Below are positions 25,741 through 36,125 of a stretch of DNA of 64,000 bases, one piece after another. The stretch's first letter is position 1; the number at the start of each line of letters is the position of its first letter. The position numbers and the translations under genes were made by a program. Under the pieces are notes generated by a model, which saw nothing but the letters and a program-made list of their open reading frames with translations, was not told the DNA's origin and made no database searches. The stretch is from Plantago ovata. Taxonomy: Eukaryota > Streptophyta > Magnoliopsida > Lamiales > Plantaginaceae. Where the stretch lies: assembly GCA_028274465.1 (NCBI GenBank), contig CM051458.1, positions 86,758,085-86,822,084 on the forward strand, in the 5' to 3' direction.

Positions 25741-27612
25741 GGTAGAGATGGTAATTTTGACGATTAATTCTTGCAATTCTTGTGGGTAGTTGCGCGCATT
25801 ATGGTCATGGGACGTCTTGCTTCAGCTCTGATGAAGCTGATATCATCTTGTCATAGCAGCATCTCTGTAGAACGCAGTGTACACATCTCTTGTAGATAAT
25901 ATATTATTATAATTGATGTACCCTTTCGTTAAATTGACAAATTGTGCTTGTATTTGCCGAGTTTTTGGTGTCCATTTGGCAAAATACACCAGGAGTTTTA
26001 TTTGCTCCGTTGGGAGAGTGTATTATTTGACATTATTGGTGCAGTGTTATGTATTGGTGCCGATTTTCTGTTATGATGCTTGCCTGTTTATTTCTATATC
26101 TTTTGAAAGTCAGATACTTGAACTAGGCATGTGATTCCCAGCAAAATGACCGGTTTTCTGGGGTTTGTTCACACTGTATCAGAGTCGGCAACATCATTCG
26201 TTTAAGTTCGTTCAAGTTCAAGATATTTATACCAGAGCTGTTGTATATACCTGTGTAGTATAATCTCTTCGACCTCGGTTGCACTTGCGCCAACACTTGG
26301 AACTTCACCAATCACCATTATGTGCATAGTATTACCGACTGAGTTGTGCAGTTAGTGCTTTTACTTGATTATGTTTGACTTACCTTTGAGACTTTCGTCT
26401 TGCTGCCACAGCATTTCTAAAGATGCTCTCCATTTTTTCTTTTATTGAATTTTCTCTCTTTATTAAAGTACTATTTATATTTTTATCTCCTATTAATTTT
26501 TGTATATATTTATTGTAACCTACTGCAAACATTCTTCAGAATTCCGAGGCTTAACCATTTCATTTGTAACCAATGATGCCCTTGAAATGTTTATTTAAAA
26601 GTTCCTTCATGGAAAAGAAATAATCTGAACGTGATGGTTTCCCAGTCTTGTTCAATCTAACCTCCATGTATCTGCACGACAGGCAATCAATGGAACAAAA
26701 CCAACATAACTTGCTGACAATCACCATTCAACAAACCAGTTGCTGTGATTTCCTAACAACACAAGTTATTTAAACAGTTTACTATTGATAATTCATCGCC
26801 TGCAGTAGCTGTCATTGACTTATTAAACAACAAGAATTACCTAACTGTTGCAAATAATCTGTATATTCTCCATTTCCCATGCACATATTATTTTGCTTTT
26901 CATGCACAAACAAAATTAGTTTGCACCTACTTCACTTCACAGTTTAACATTGAAAGAAACTTTTTGGCAATAGGTCTAGATATAAATTGTGTAGTCATTC
27001 TGTTTACTACCTGTGTTTGACGAAACAAACTAATAAGGTGTTCATAAATTGATCAATAATCTTATATTTTGAATTTGAATGATACCTTAATTAGTGTGAT
27101 CAATCATGTTATTGGAATCTAAAACATACTTTTTTCTTGTAAAACCACATAATTAATTGTCCACGCCAAACACACACTACTGTAGGAAGAATTTTCTTCT
27201 TTATGCACTTAATTATTTCCATCACCAAATACTTCAAGGAAACAATAATATATCCACCAGATGGAGATGCCTTCCAATTTCAATTCTTGTTTAACTGGAT
27301 AATAACATCTCAGTGTCACCTAATATCCTAACTACTTCCAACAAATGAAATGATTACCAGACATGGATGAAATTATTTGCCTTGTAAGACCAGAAACATC
27401 ATTATAACACTGTTCTTTTCTCCCATCAAACCTCAAGTCTTTGCTTCACTACAAAGTGAAAACTAATTTAAGACAATCACATGTTCAACAGATCAAAATC
27501 TTCAAGTTTCCCTCCTCTAGGAACTCATTCATCATCTTGTCCTTTACATAGTCTTTGAATTTCTCCAAATTTTGTATTCACTTGAAGCACTCCCACAAGA
27601 AACATAGCAAAC
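25741..27612. other. Intergenic region between DRP2 and the first GXM gene
   Basis: It starts with the DRP2 3' UTR. The rest is AT-rich with no convincing coding frame or repeat. The last part should hold the GXM promoter. Confidence 0.5.
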
Positions 27613-28416
27613 ATGAGAACCAAACCACAGTCACCTATCAATCTTAAGATCATATTGGTATCCTTCTTCTTCCTCATCATCCTCTTCTTAATACTCAGAT
27701 CAAGCTTCTCAAGCCCTCAATCAAACACACCACTCCACACTGCGAATTCGTCCATTTCTCTCCAAGAACCGAACCCAACAGACTGCTCAACATCTCACAC
27801 TGATCCAAACCCAACATGCACAAAAATCTCAAACTCATTAGCCTATGCATTAGTCCATTATGCAACCTTAAACATCACCCCACAACAAACCTTCGATGAA
27901 ATCTCGGTTTCGCTCAAAGTCCTCGAAAAGAAGTCCCCTTGCAACTTCCTAGTCTTCGGTCTAGGCCGCGATAGCCTCATGTGGACGTCCCTCAACCATA
28001 ACGGACGCACTGTCTTCCTTGAAGAAGACAAGTCATGGATTCAAGAAGTCCAAGCGCAAATCCCATCCTTGGAATCGTACCACGTGACATACGACACTAG
28101 AAGGACGCAAGCTGACGAACTTCTTGAAATCGGAGCGACAGAGGACTGCAAAACTGTGAGTGATCCAAGATATTCGAAATGCCAAATGGCGCTAAAGGGG
28201 CTGCCAACTGACATATATGAAGTAGAGTGGGATTTGATCATGGTGGACGCTCCAACAGGGTACCATGATGGGGCGCCAGGGAGGATGAGCGCGATATATA
28301 CGGCTGGATTGATGGCTAGGAACAGAGAAGAGGGTGAAACTGATGTGTTTGTGCATGATGTGGATAGAGTTGTGGAGGATAAGTTTTCTAAGACATTTTG
28401 TGTGAAGGGTATTTGA
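27613..28416 (+). CDS. GXM: Glucuronoxylan 4-O-methyltransferase (DUF579), frameshifted near its C terminus
   Basis: Intronless DUF579 gene. GXM enzymes transfer a methyl group from S-adenosylmethionine to O-4 of glucuronic acid side chains on xylan, in the Golgi. Residues 9-31 form an N-terminal membrane anchor (INLKIILVSFFFLIILFLIL), as in type II Golgi proteins. The luminal domain begins near residue 75 with LAYALVHYAT. It has the methyltransferase motif FLVFGLGRDSLMW, then GRTVFLEEDKSW, WDLIMVDAPTGYHDGAPGRM and VFVHDVDRVVEDKFSKTF. The open frame then ends early at TGA 28414-28416. One added T in the T run near 28396-28399 would restore family homology (CEGYLREQVGRIR… ending in PFCP) up to a TAG at 28491-28493. 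So about 31 conserved C-terminal residues are replaced by 6. Either the gene is newly broken or the assembly lost one T. The ATG at 27613 fits the anchor position in the other copies. Confidence 0.88.
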   Translation: MRTKPQSPINLKIILVSFFFLIILFLILRSSFSSPQSNTPLHTANSSISLQEPNPTDCSTSHTDPNPTCTKISNSLAYALVHYATLNITPQQTFDEISVSLKVLEKKSPCNFLVFGLGRDSLMWTSLNHNGRTVFLEEDKSWIQEVQAQIPSLESYHVTYDTRRTQADELLEIGATEDCKTVSDPRYSKCQMALKGLPTDIYEVEWDLIMVDAPTGYHDGAPGRMSAIYTAGLMARNREEGETDVFVHDVDRVVEDKFSKTFCVKGI

Positions 28417-28493
28417 GGGAACAAGTTGGGAGGATAAGGCTTTTTACCATTCCAAGTCATAGAGCTAGGGAAGGTAGACCTTTCTGTCCATAG

Positions 28494-29023
28494 ATGGATT
28501 TGATAATGATCATCTGAGTTTTCATATATGCTGTAAGATTTGATCATCTGTTTGTTCTATTCTTTTTTCTTGTGCTGTATACTCTTGTATTGATGCTTAT
28601 TGCCAGTTGTAGTAACTTCAGGGGAACATATGAGAGGCTACTAGTTTTTGGTTCATATTCTGACCTATATGAATAAATCTACTGATCTATTTCTTCATTC
28701 CATCATTTTTTTTATTGTTATATATCATATAGGAAATGAAATATTCAACGATACTCAACCCGTTTAACATCACTATGAACAACCATAACCAGCAGCCTTA
28801 ATATTTACTTGGTACCAACTACGATTTTGGTAGTTTCATGGAGACATTTGCATTATCGAAAAGATTGAGGGCATATATGCAAAATGAACAAAAAGAAACC
28901 CAAAGGAGGAAAACTAATAAGTTCACAGTGGGCCAAAACGACATCGTAACATCATCGACGCTATCCAAAATCCTGCAAGCGCTCCTATTGGCACAGTAAA
29001 GCTCGAGTGAATTGATAACAACA
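28494..29023. other. Intergenic, 3' UTR of GXM and promoter of the next gene
   Basis: A 530-base AT-rich gap between two plus-strand genes. No coding feature is supported. Confidence 0.5.
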
Positions 29024-31214
29024 ATGGCGAAAACGAAGAAAGAGCTGCTGAAATCAGCGCCATGGAGAGCTGGCCCGGCCGAAGACGAGAAATTCAAGGA
29101 CGCCAGGATGAAAGTGACCTCGCAGCCTGGTTCAACGCCCACGATGCACGTCCCTGGGAAGAAGAATTACAACTCCAAAAACGACGGCGTTGGTGAGGAC
29201 TCGCTCACTGAGATTGACCCTGAGCTTCGCTACAGCTTCCAGCGCAATTACCAGGTAGCAATTATATGATGACAAATTAAATTAATACTGTGTGTGTGTG
29301 AAATAGAGTGGTATTTGAGTGTAGTAGATAGAACTCATTAGCTTCATAGATGTTGAAGTTCTATTGTTTGTTGTTGATAACGAGATGGAGAATGTACTAG
29401 TTTAGAGGCGTAGCGAACAACTACCTGTTATGTCGCTTCAATTCTATGTTATGCTAATGAATATGCCGAGTAATAGAGCTAAAGTCCAATTGATTTTGAG
29501 CAAGATGTATTTCGCGTTTGAAGCGGCTTTAGAGTAATTATGTAGAGGTGCCAGTTTAGATTCTCATTTTGATGCTCTTCCTCTTCCTTGCTTAAGTTAC
29601 TTTTAAATGAGTATTCTGAGTTTTGTTTGACAGAAAGGAGCATGAAATCTGATTGAGTGTTTAGGTAGGTTGCGTGGCTTGAAATTGTCTCCTATAGTGA
29701 ACCTAGGAGGACAGTTTTTGTCATGCCTCTGTAGTAGTATAGGATTTGTAGCCTGCTATATTTCGAGGTTTTGGTGTTATATTTCTTCCCTGATGGAAGC
29801 TGTTAACATCTTTCTTTCCAAGAAAGTAGTTGTGCAATGTTGATTCATCGTTTATGTAAGTTGCGCTAGATGCAGTCCTTAATGTAGATTTTTCATGTTT
29901 TGCAGTTCCTCCAACGTGTTTTTAGTATAGACACAGTTGTGAAGCCTCTTCCTCCTGCCGTGGCTTACAATGTGTCACGCAATTTGTCATTTTTCACAAG
30001 GATCTTCACACAATTCTTTGGTAAGTGGAAACTCTTCCCTTTTCATGCCGGTTATTTGTCACAGCAGAGTTTTTATCTTATAAGACTGCTTGCATCATTT
30101 AATTGATTCTGTGCGGTTCAATAAGTTTGTTAGAAATCAAGGATGCAGAGGTTCGATACTATAGAACAGATCCTGTTCAAGTAAGGATGTCAAATGAGTT
30201 TGTTTAATATGAACGAGAGCAACAGATATTAATCCAATATGAAATGGAGATCTTTGCAAATGAACGAAAATAAGACTTCTCTATGTTGATGGTTTATATA
30301 GCTCAAGGAACTCTGAGGATGGGTCTCTACATCCTATAAATTTCTCTAGCAAACACTATGTGGTGCCTAACACAATGTGTGACTGGCTATTAATAACTTT
30401 GTCAAATCTTGAAACTAGAGAACCTTTTGTATTGGACCACTACATTTTAATCCAACTAAAGTAACCAAACTACTGAAGAGGGCGAGGGTTTTGCACTGAA
30501 TATGGTTTAAGTATGACTGTTTTGCCCCTTTATAGCTGGGAGCACTTAGTCAGAGTCTTTAGACTCTTTACCCTTTATTACCCTTAACAGCTTAAGGGGC
30601 TATAAGACACAGCCTGAAAGTATAACACTAGTGAGATAATGAAACAAGTACTTTTTTACCCCATGACCTGCACACGGAAGTACATGATACATCTTCGCCC
30701 CATCTATTTCTTTTTCATTTAAAAGTGACATTCTTGCCCATTCACATCGGAGTGGAAGAGGGTTGTCAATTTGCATCAGAAATTCATTTGATATGTCTTA
30801 TCATATTGGTAACATTTTGGTGCGTTTTCATATTAGTTAGGGAAGTATAAAGAAGGACGATGATGTTAACCTATTATTCTTGTCATAAACTCATAGCCTT
30901 AAATACTTGTGGTATATTTTGTGTTCAACATGTATCGGATGCTAGGCTAATGGCATATTCCAGCTTTTTGATTCTCATCTCCACCTATGTAATTAGAGCC
31001 ACTTATTGGGCCTCCTTGAAGAGGTCATGTACTGAATCATCTGTCATCAGAGAGAAATAAAAAAAGAACATAATGTGCAACTTAATATCTCTGTAAAACT
31101 ACCGTCTCACCATCTAATTAGTGTTGTTTTATTTGAACAGATCCCGAAGGAATATCAGCTGCACAGAAGTCCCTTGGATTAGGCCAGGAAGATAAAGTCC
31201 GCAATGTTCGTTGA
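29024..31214 (+). CDS. Conserved small plant protein of unknown function, 3 exons
   Basis: Exons are 29024-29254, 29906-30020 and 31141-31214, GT/AG and in phase, giving 139 residues. The start is the ATG at 29024 (MAKTKKELLKSAPWRAG). An earlier in-frame TTG at 29012 is not a plausible start. The N-terminal half is basic and polar. The C-terminal half reads ELRYSFQRNYQFLQRVFSID, then TVVKPLPPAVAYNVSRNLSF, FTRIFTQFFDPEGISAAQ and KSLGLGQEDKVRNVR. I recognise this as a conserved plant family but cannot assign a function. No signal peptide, membrane span or catalytic motif is evident. The gene matters for the local history: the duplicated modules downstream all begin inside its intron 2 and repeat its last exon, at 38958 and 54354. 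Confidence 0.8.
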
Positions 31215-31577
31215 TGTTTCTTTCAGATGGCATTCATCAAAGGATGTTGTTTGTTATTGCCAAGGCACATTCCTTATTTCAAATATCTCTGTTGCAAGTA
31301 GAAAACGCAGCCAAATCTCTCTCCATAACTGCCATGTTCTTGTAAGTTGTGATCGAATCTCTGAAATTACCACATTATTCTTATTAAATAATCGTCTGTT
31401 TTGAGCATTTATGTTTCAAAGTTGAATTTAATCAGTAATGCAGTCGAAACACTTCCATTTAACCAGAAGCTAAACTTCACTTGGCAGAGTCACTAAATTA
31501 CATAAATAATTGATCAAATCATATTTTTGCTGCTAAAAGAATTTTGTTGCAAGAGTAAAAGCCGTGCTACTGTATTT
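31215..31577. other. Gap between convergent genes of module A
   Basis: The 3' flanks of the unknown gene (+) and GXM (-). The same sequence, diverged, recurs at 39032-39430 and 54426-54770. No gene. Confidence 0.6.
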
Positions 31578-32438
31578 TTAAGGACAGAAAGGATTTTCAG
31601 GACTTCTCCTGTTACTTGGGATAGTAAAGTGCCTTATTTTCCCAACCTGTTCCATAAGATACCCTTCACATAGAAATGCTTTTGAGAATTTATCTTCTAC
31701 TACTCTGTCCACATCATGCACAAACACATCAGTCTCACCATCTTTTCGGAGCCTTGCCATTAATCCAACTGTAGATATAGCCTTCATCCTTCCTGGAGCC
31801 TCGTCATGGTATCCAGTCGGAGCATCTACCATGATCAAATCCCACTCTGTCTTGTACACTGCATCAGGCAACCACTTTAATACCAGTTGACACTTCGAAA
31901 ATCTTGGATCACTCACAGTTCGGCACTCTACTTTCGCCCCAATTTTGAGAAGCTCATCGGCTTGCATCACTTTAGTGTCGTAAACTATGTTGTATGCTTC
32001 CACGGATGGGATTTGTGCTTGGATTTGGTCAATCCATGACTTGTTTTCTTCTAGAAAGACTGTTCGGCCATTGTGGTTGAGTGACATCCACATGAGACTG
32101 TCATGGCCTAAGCCAAAAACTAATAAGTTGCAAGGCGACTTCTTTTCGAGTACCTTGAGGGAGACTAGGATTTCGTCCGGAGTCTGTTGCGGGGTACTGT
32201 TTGAGGTAGCATAGTGAACGAGGGCATGAGCCAAAGATGGTGAGATTTTGACACATGTTCGACTTGGGCTATCTGTTGGCTTTGGTTCATATAAAGACAT
32301 GGACGAGTCTGCAGACCGGATGGGTGTATTCTGGGGCAGTAATCTTGATCTTAGTGTTAGAAAGATGATGGAAATAGAGAAAAGGACAAGCAGAATGATA
32401 CTGAGGTTAATGGGATATTTTGGTCTAGCTCTATCCAT
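31578..32438 (-). CDS. GXM: Glucuronoxylan 4-O-methyltransferase (DUF579), intact copy
   Basis: Single-exon gene of 286 residues from the ATG at 32438 (MDRARPKYPINLSI), the start that aligns with the sister copies. An upstream in-frame ATG at 32477 would add 13 residues and cannot be excluded. Residues about 9-30 are a membrane anchor. The catalytic domain has ALVHYATSN, NLLVFGLGHDSLMW (SAM-binding region), GRTVFLEENKSWIDQIQAQI, CRTVSDPRFSKCQ and WDLIMVDAPTGYHDEAPGRM. It then reads VFVHDVDRVVEDKFSKAF and a complete C terminus, CEGYLMEQVGKIRHFTIP to FCP. The role is 4-O-methylation of glucuronic acid on xylan in the Golgi, in secondary wall formation. It is the only GXM copy in the window with a full open frame. 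It lies in module A between the unknown gene and the broken R1-type gene. Confidence 0.93.
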   Translation of the reverse strand: MDRARPKYPINLSIILLVLFSISIIFLTLRSRLLPQNTPIRSADSSMSLYEPKPTDSPSRTCVKISPSLAHALVHYATSNSTPQQTPDEILVSLKVLEKKSPCNLLVFGLGHDSLMWMSLNHNGRTVFLEENKSWIDQIQAQIPSVEAYNIVYDTKVMQADELLKIGAKVECRTVSDPRFSKCQLVLKWLPDAVYKTEWDLIMVDAPTGYHDEAPGRMKAISTVGLMARLRKDGETDVFVHDVDRVVEDKFSKAFLCEGYLMEQVGKIRHFTIPSNRRSPENPFCP

Positions 32439-33417
32439 GGTTGATGAGTTTTCTCTTGACTTGAGCCTAAACAGCATGTATTATTTAGCTTTGAAACGAT
32501 TTTGATCATTGAGGCTCTGTTATCTTCGTCTGAACTGATCTGATCTGAACTTAACTTAACTTATTTGTAGTACAAAATACTATTAGCCAAATCTGAACTG
32601 AATGAACTTAATGCATCTGAACTGATCTGAACTGAATTTATTTTCACCAATTTTCAGATGAAAAGAACATGACAAATGATGATTAGAAGTTGTAACTTGT
32701 AAGCTTGCATGTATTCCCAGTTTCCAAGGTTTTTTTTGCAAAAATCGAGAACTAATGTTAAGTTGTTAACTGACTAGGAGGAATCCGATGAAGTCAAATC
32801 TAAATCCCGACACATATGTACTGGACATTACAAGTTCCAAGCAATTGAAGACTTAGTTTTTGGTAACCAGGATAACGGGCATGTCCATTACTAACACAAG
32901 AAAGCAACTATCCAGGTACAGACAGTCCAATAGATTTAGTCGAACAAAACAGGCGCATTGCCTTCGTTCACATGAACACAGTAATTTTATCTGAAAATGC
33001 AGGGGCAAGCCGATCATTTTCAAACAATATTCTTACCCCAGATTGACAGTAACGGCTTCAGTTCGTTGGAATGCTTGATAGTAATAGCTTCGGTTGGATG
33101 GGCTGTTTGCTCCTCCAAATTCCATAGCACACGAGTTCTGTAAGATTTCCAGAAATACAATAGAATAGTATAGTTTAGTGCTTGGAACCCAATAGTATAG
33201 CACTGCTTATATATCAAGTTACGGACAGTTGCAAAGTACAATCAGGATTGATTCTAAGATTTAGTTTTTTTGGAAATCATGCTGTAATAAGTAGTACTCC
33301 ACTTCAGAACAAAGTGGAATACAATAGCACAGAACTTTCATGGAATCGTGGTACCAAGGAGAATGATGAAGAGGTCTGGCCTGCTTTCTATCATATATTC
33401 TCCCATTCTTCCTACGA
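32439..33417. other. GXM promoter side and R1-gene 3' flank, module A
   Basis: No complete gene. Bases 33045-33160 read on the minus strand as TRVLWNLEEQTAHPTEAIT… and are homologous to 40030-40150 and 55845-55940. In modules B and C this segment follows a splice acceptor, so it is best taken as a 3' untranslated exon of the R1-type genes. Confidence 0.45.
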
Positions 33418-34680
33418 TCATGAAAAGACGGTGTTGATGATTTGTTGCTGGAAAAGATCCACCTTTGCAAACAAATCGGATTTCTCAACAGGACCGGTGC
33501 TTCCCTTCTTCATTGGACAGTTGAAACATGAGTAGATAAGTGATCCTATGTTCCCCATCAACGCTCCGTAATGCACCCTGATATAGTGGCAGAGACAGGA
33601 ATAGGGGTCATATTGGGCACAAACAAATAACAGAACATTCCCTTACCAAAATTCTCAGGTAGGGTACTTACATTATCTGGCCACTATGTGGCTCCACACC
33701 TGCTGCCCTGATAGTTTTCTTCTCATCCTTGGAACGATGCAGTTGCATGCGATGTCCATGATTGTCAATCAGATGTTTTAGGAACATAAGTCCCTCATGA
33801 AGAACATTGGAGTAATCAGCAGCAGCAGACTCATCTTTTAGCAGCTCAAAGAGATATTGCTGGACAGAGTTCTCATATTCAGTCAGAAATATATCAGTGC
33901 CGAACTTCGCTGATACATCCATTTGCAGGAGTAAGGCTTTGACTTTGAAGACTCCGATATCAACATCTGACTCTATTAGGTCTCTGATCATCTCATACTC
34001 CTTGGAAAAAATGGGGTTCCTGCTACAAAACTTGGCCAAGAAGGAAAAACATGACACCTTGTAAGCCACAACTTGGATGGAAATCACTATGTCCTTGAGA
34101 TCATCACCGTGGTAATTCTTCAGCATCGTAGCGAATGAAGAATCACTCAGAAAACGGAACTTCTCTTTAACGATCCGACAATTAGCTTCTTCCTCTTGAT
34201 AGGTTAAATCCCAAAAAACCTGTTTGCAAAATTCCAGCATCAGTTGTTCATCGCCAATCACCTGGTGAACGTTCAGTTCATCATCGTAATGAGCTAAATA
34301 GGCATCCACGTAATGAGCTTGTCAGTGAAATCCTTGGCGACAACCAGTTCCAACAAGTAACACTCAATATCTGCCAATAAACCATACAGACTTTCGTGAA
34401 CATGAATTGTACCATGCCCACCAACCTCCTTGAAGATCACCATCAACGAGCACCTGCAGAATGTCAACAAGAATCGTAAGTGGTACTGCAGTGGCCAAAC
34501 ATAGAAGTGGCTCCTTAAATCTCTTTCCATATTTTCAAGTGCACGTCTGACCGCCGTGTAGATATAGTTAAAATTTCGGTTAACTGCTAAAAGTATTTCG
34601 GTGCCATGATCCGAAAGAAGGTGCATCTTTCCGCATACTCCGACAATAGCATCCTCGGGGCCTGCAGCACCACCTTCCAT
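33418..34680 (-). pseudogene. R1-type N-terminal domain only, frameshifted, 2 exons
   Basis: The ATG at 34680 (MEGGAAGPEDA) opens a frame matching the start of the large NLR at 45588: HLLSDHGTEILL, LTFCRCSLMVIFKE, LYGLLADIE. The frame breaks at about 34311. Homology resumes one base out of phase as VDAYLAHYDDELNVHQVIGD and runs to 33672, with VAYKVSCFSFLAKFCS and NVLHEGLMFLKHLID. A GTAAGT donor at 33671 and a CAG acceptor at 33578 join in phase to an exon 33577-33418 (GNIGSLIYSCFNCPMKKG…) ending in TGA. There is no NB-ARC or LRR region downstream, so this is a solo late-blight R1 N-terminal domain. It may be an NLR remnant or a once-functional decoy-like protein. The single frameshift argues that it is now broken unless it is an assembly error. 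Confidence 0.75.
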
Positions 34681-35199
34681 TCTCTCTCTCACCAGCACTT
34701 GAACTTTTTTTTTTTTTTTTCACTCACACTGTGTTTAGCAACTTGGGATTTTTCAGCAATTAATCAGTTGATCATCACAGAGCTTGACAGAAATACAAAT
34801 TAATTAAGTTCCTTTTTTTTTCTCTCTCAAACAGTCAAAATCTTTTCTTCTGTGTAGACTCTACTCTAGAGGTGTTGGTGTTTCATAAATTTCCCTATTT
34901 TTCAAAAAGTCATGTTTACATGTGCAATGGAGAAACAAAAACTGGAAAATAAGGCAGCTTAATTACTGATCGAGCTGGTTCGTGCATTTTTTTAATATAT
35001 CACAATGGAAAAATACACATATAAATCATAAACAACAACTAATTGCAAATAAAACCACTTTAAAACATCAGTTACCAAATGCTCGCTACTTACTAAGCTT
35101 CCGGACCTCAAAATCTCGCTAAAGCGGATTTAATGAGAATTTTTGAAATCCGCCTACAGAAATGGACATCAAAATCTTGCTCAATTGGATTTAATAACA
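34681..35199. other. Intergenic DNA upstream of the R1-domain gene
   Basis: This is AT-rich DNA with a poly-T tract at 34708-34721. It probably contains the promoter of the R1-domain gene. No coding feature. Confidence 0.4.
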
Positions 35200-36125
35200 A
35201 ATTTGACATCTGAAGCTAGTTTCGGCCACTGAAACTAGCCGAAACTAACTGAAACTATCTAAAAATGACTTAAACTAGCTAAAATGACTGAAACAAGTTG
35301 AAACTAATTGTTAATTTTATATTTTTCCTGAGAAATTAACCTTTTAAACTAGTTGTTAATATTATAAAATAATTAAATTAACTCTAAAATTTATTTATGC
35401 TAAACTAAAAAAATTAAAAAATATGAAAACTATAATTATATAAATATAAATCATTATTTTAACTGAAAAAAATAATTTCAGATTAGTTTCAACACATAAA
35501 AGCTAGTTCCACATGCTAGTTTGAGAAAAAAAGCTAATTTCAGAAGTTAGTTTCAAACAAAAACTAGTTTCATAAACCAGATGAAACTAGCTGAAACTAG
35601 TTGAAACTAACTATTAATGTTAGTTTCAACATCATAAAATGTTAATTTCATTAGTTTCAACAACAAAAATGTTATTTTCATTAGTTTCAGCATCATAAGT
35701 GCTAGTTTCAGCAACACAAATGATAGTTTCATTAATTTCAACAACACAAATGCTAGTTTCAACAACTAAATGCTAGTTTCATTAGTTTAAGCATCATAAG
35801 TGCTAGTTTTCAGCCACAAAAATGCTAGTTTCAACAACACAAATGTTAGTTTCAACAACAAAATGCTAGTTTTCATTAATTTAAGCATCATAAGTGTGCT
35901 AGTTTCATTACTTTCAGCAACACAAATGCTAGTTTTAACAACAAAATGCTAGTTTTCATTAGTTTAAGTATCATAAGTGTTAGTTTGAGCCACAAAAATG
36001 CTAGTTTCATTAGTTTCGGCAAACACGAATGCTAATTTCATTTGTTTCAGCATTACAAGTGAACACAAAAATGCTAGTTTCATTAGATTCAACAACACAG
36101 ATGCTAGTTTCATTTGTATATAAAT
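35200..36125. repeat. Degenerate minisatellite of GCTAGTTTCA units
   Basis: More than 20 imperfect units built from GCTAGTTTCA, TTAGTTTCAGCA and ACACAAAT recur at a period of about 30-35 bases. The first part carries the same words in the opposite sense (TGAAACTAGC). No open frame. The unit resembles no gene family I know. Confidence 0.85.

Larger units (their letters stand above)
30700..34700. repeat. Duplication module A (parent-like copy)
   Basis: This unit runs from intron 2 of the unknown gene through its exon 3, a minus-strand GXM, and a minus-strand R1-domain gene. Modules B and C repeat the same order and orientation. The intron segment 30725-30970 (…CATTTTGGTGCG…ATTAGAGCCACTTATTGG) matches 38600-38885 and, in its last part, 54195-54300. 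Boundaries are approximate. Confidence 0.75.

Noticed and set aside
29012..29023. Start of the unknown gene at 29012
   Set aside because: The codon is TTG. The ATG at 29024 is the plausible plant start and gives MAKTKKELL.
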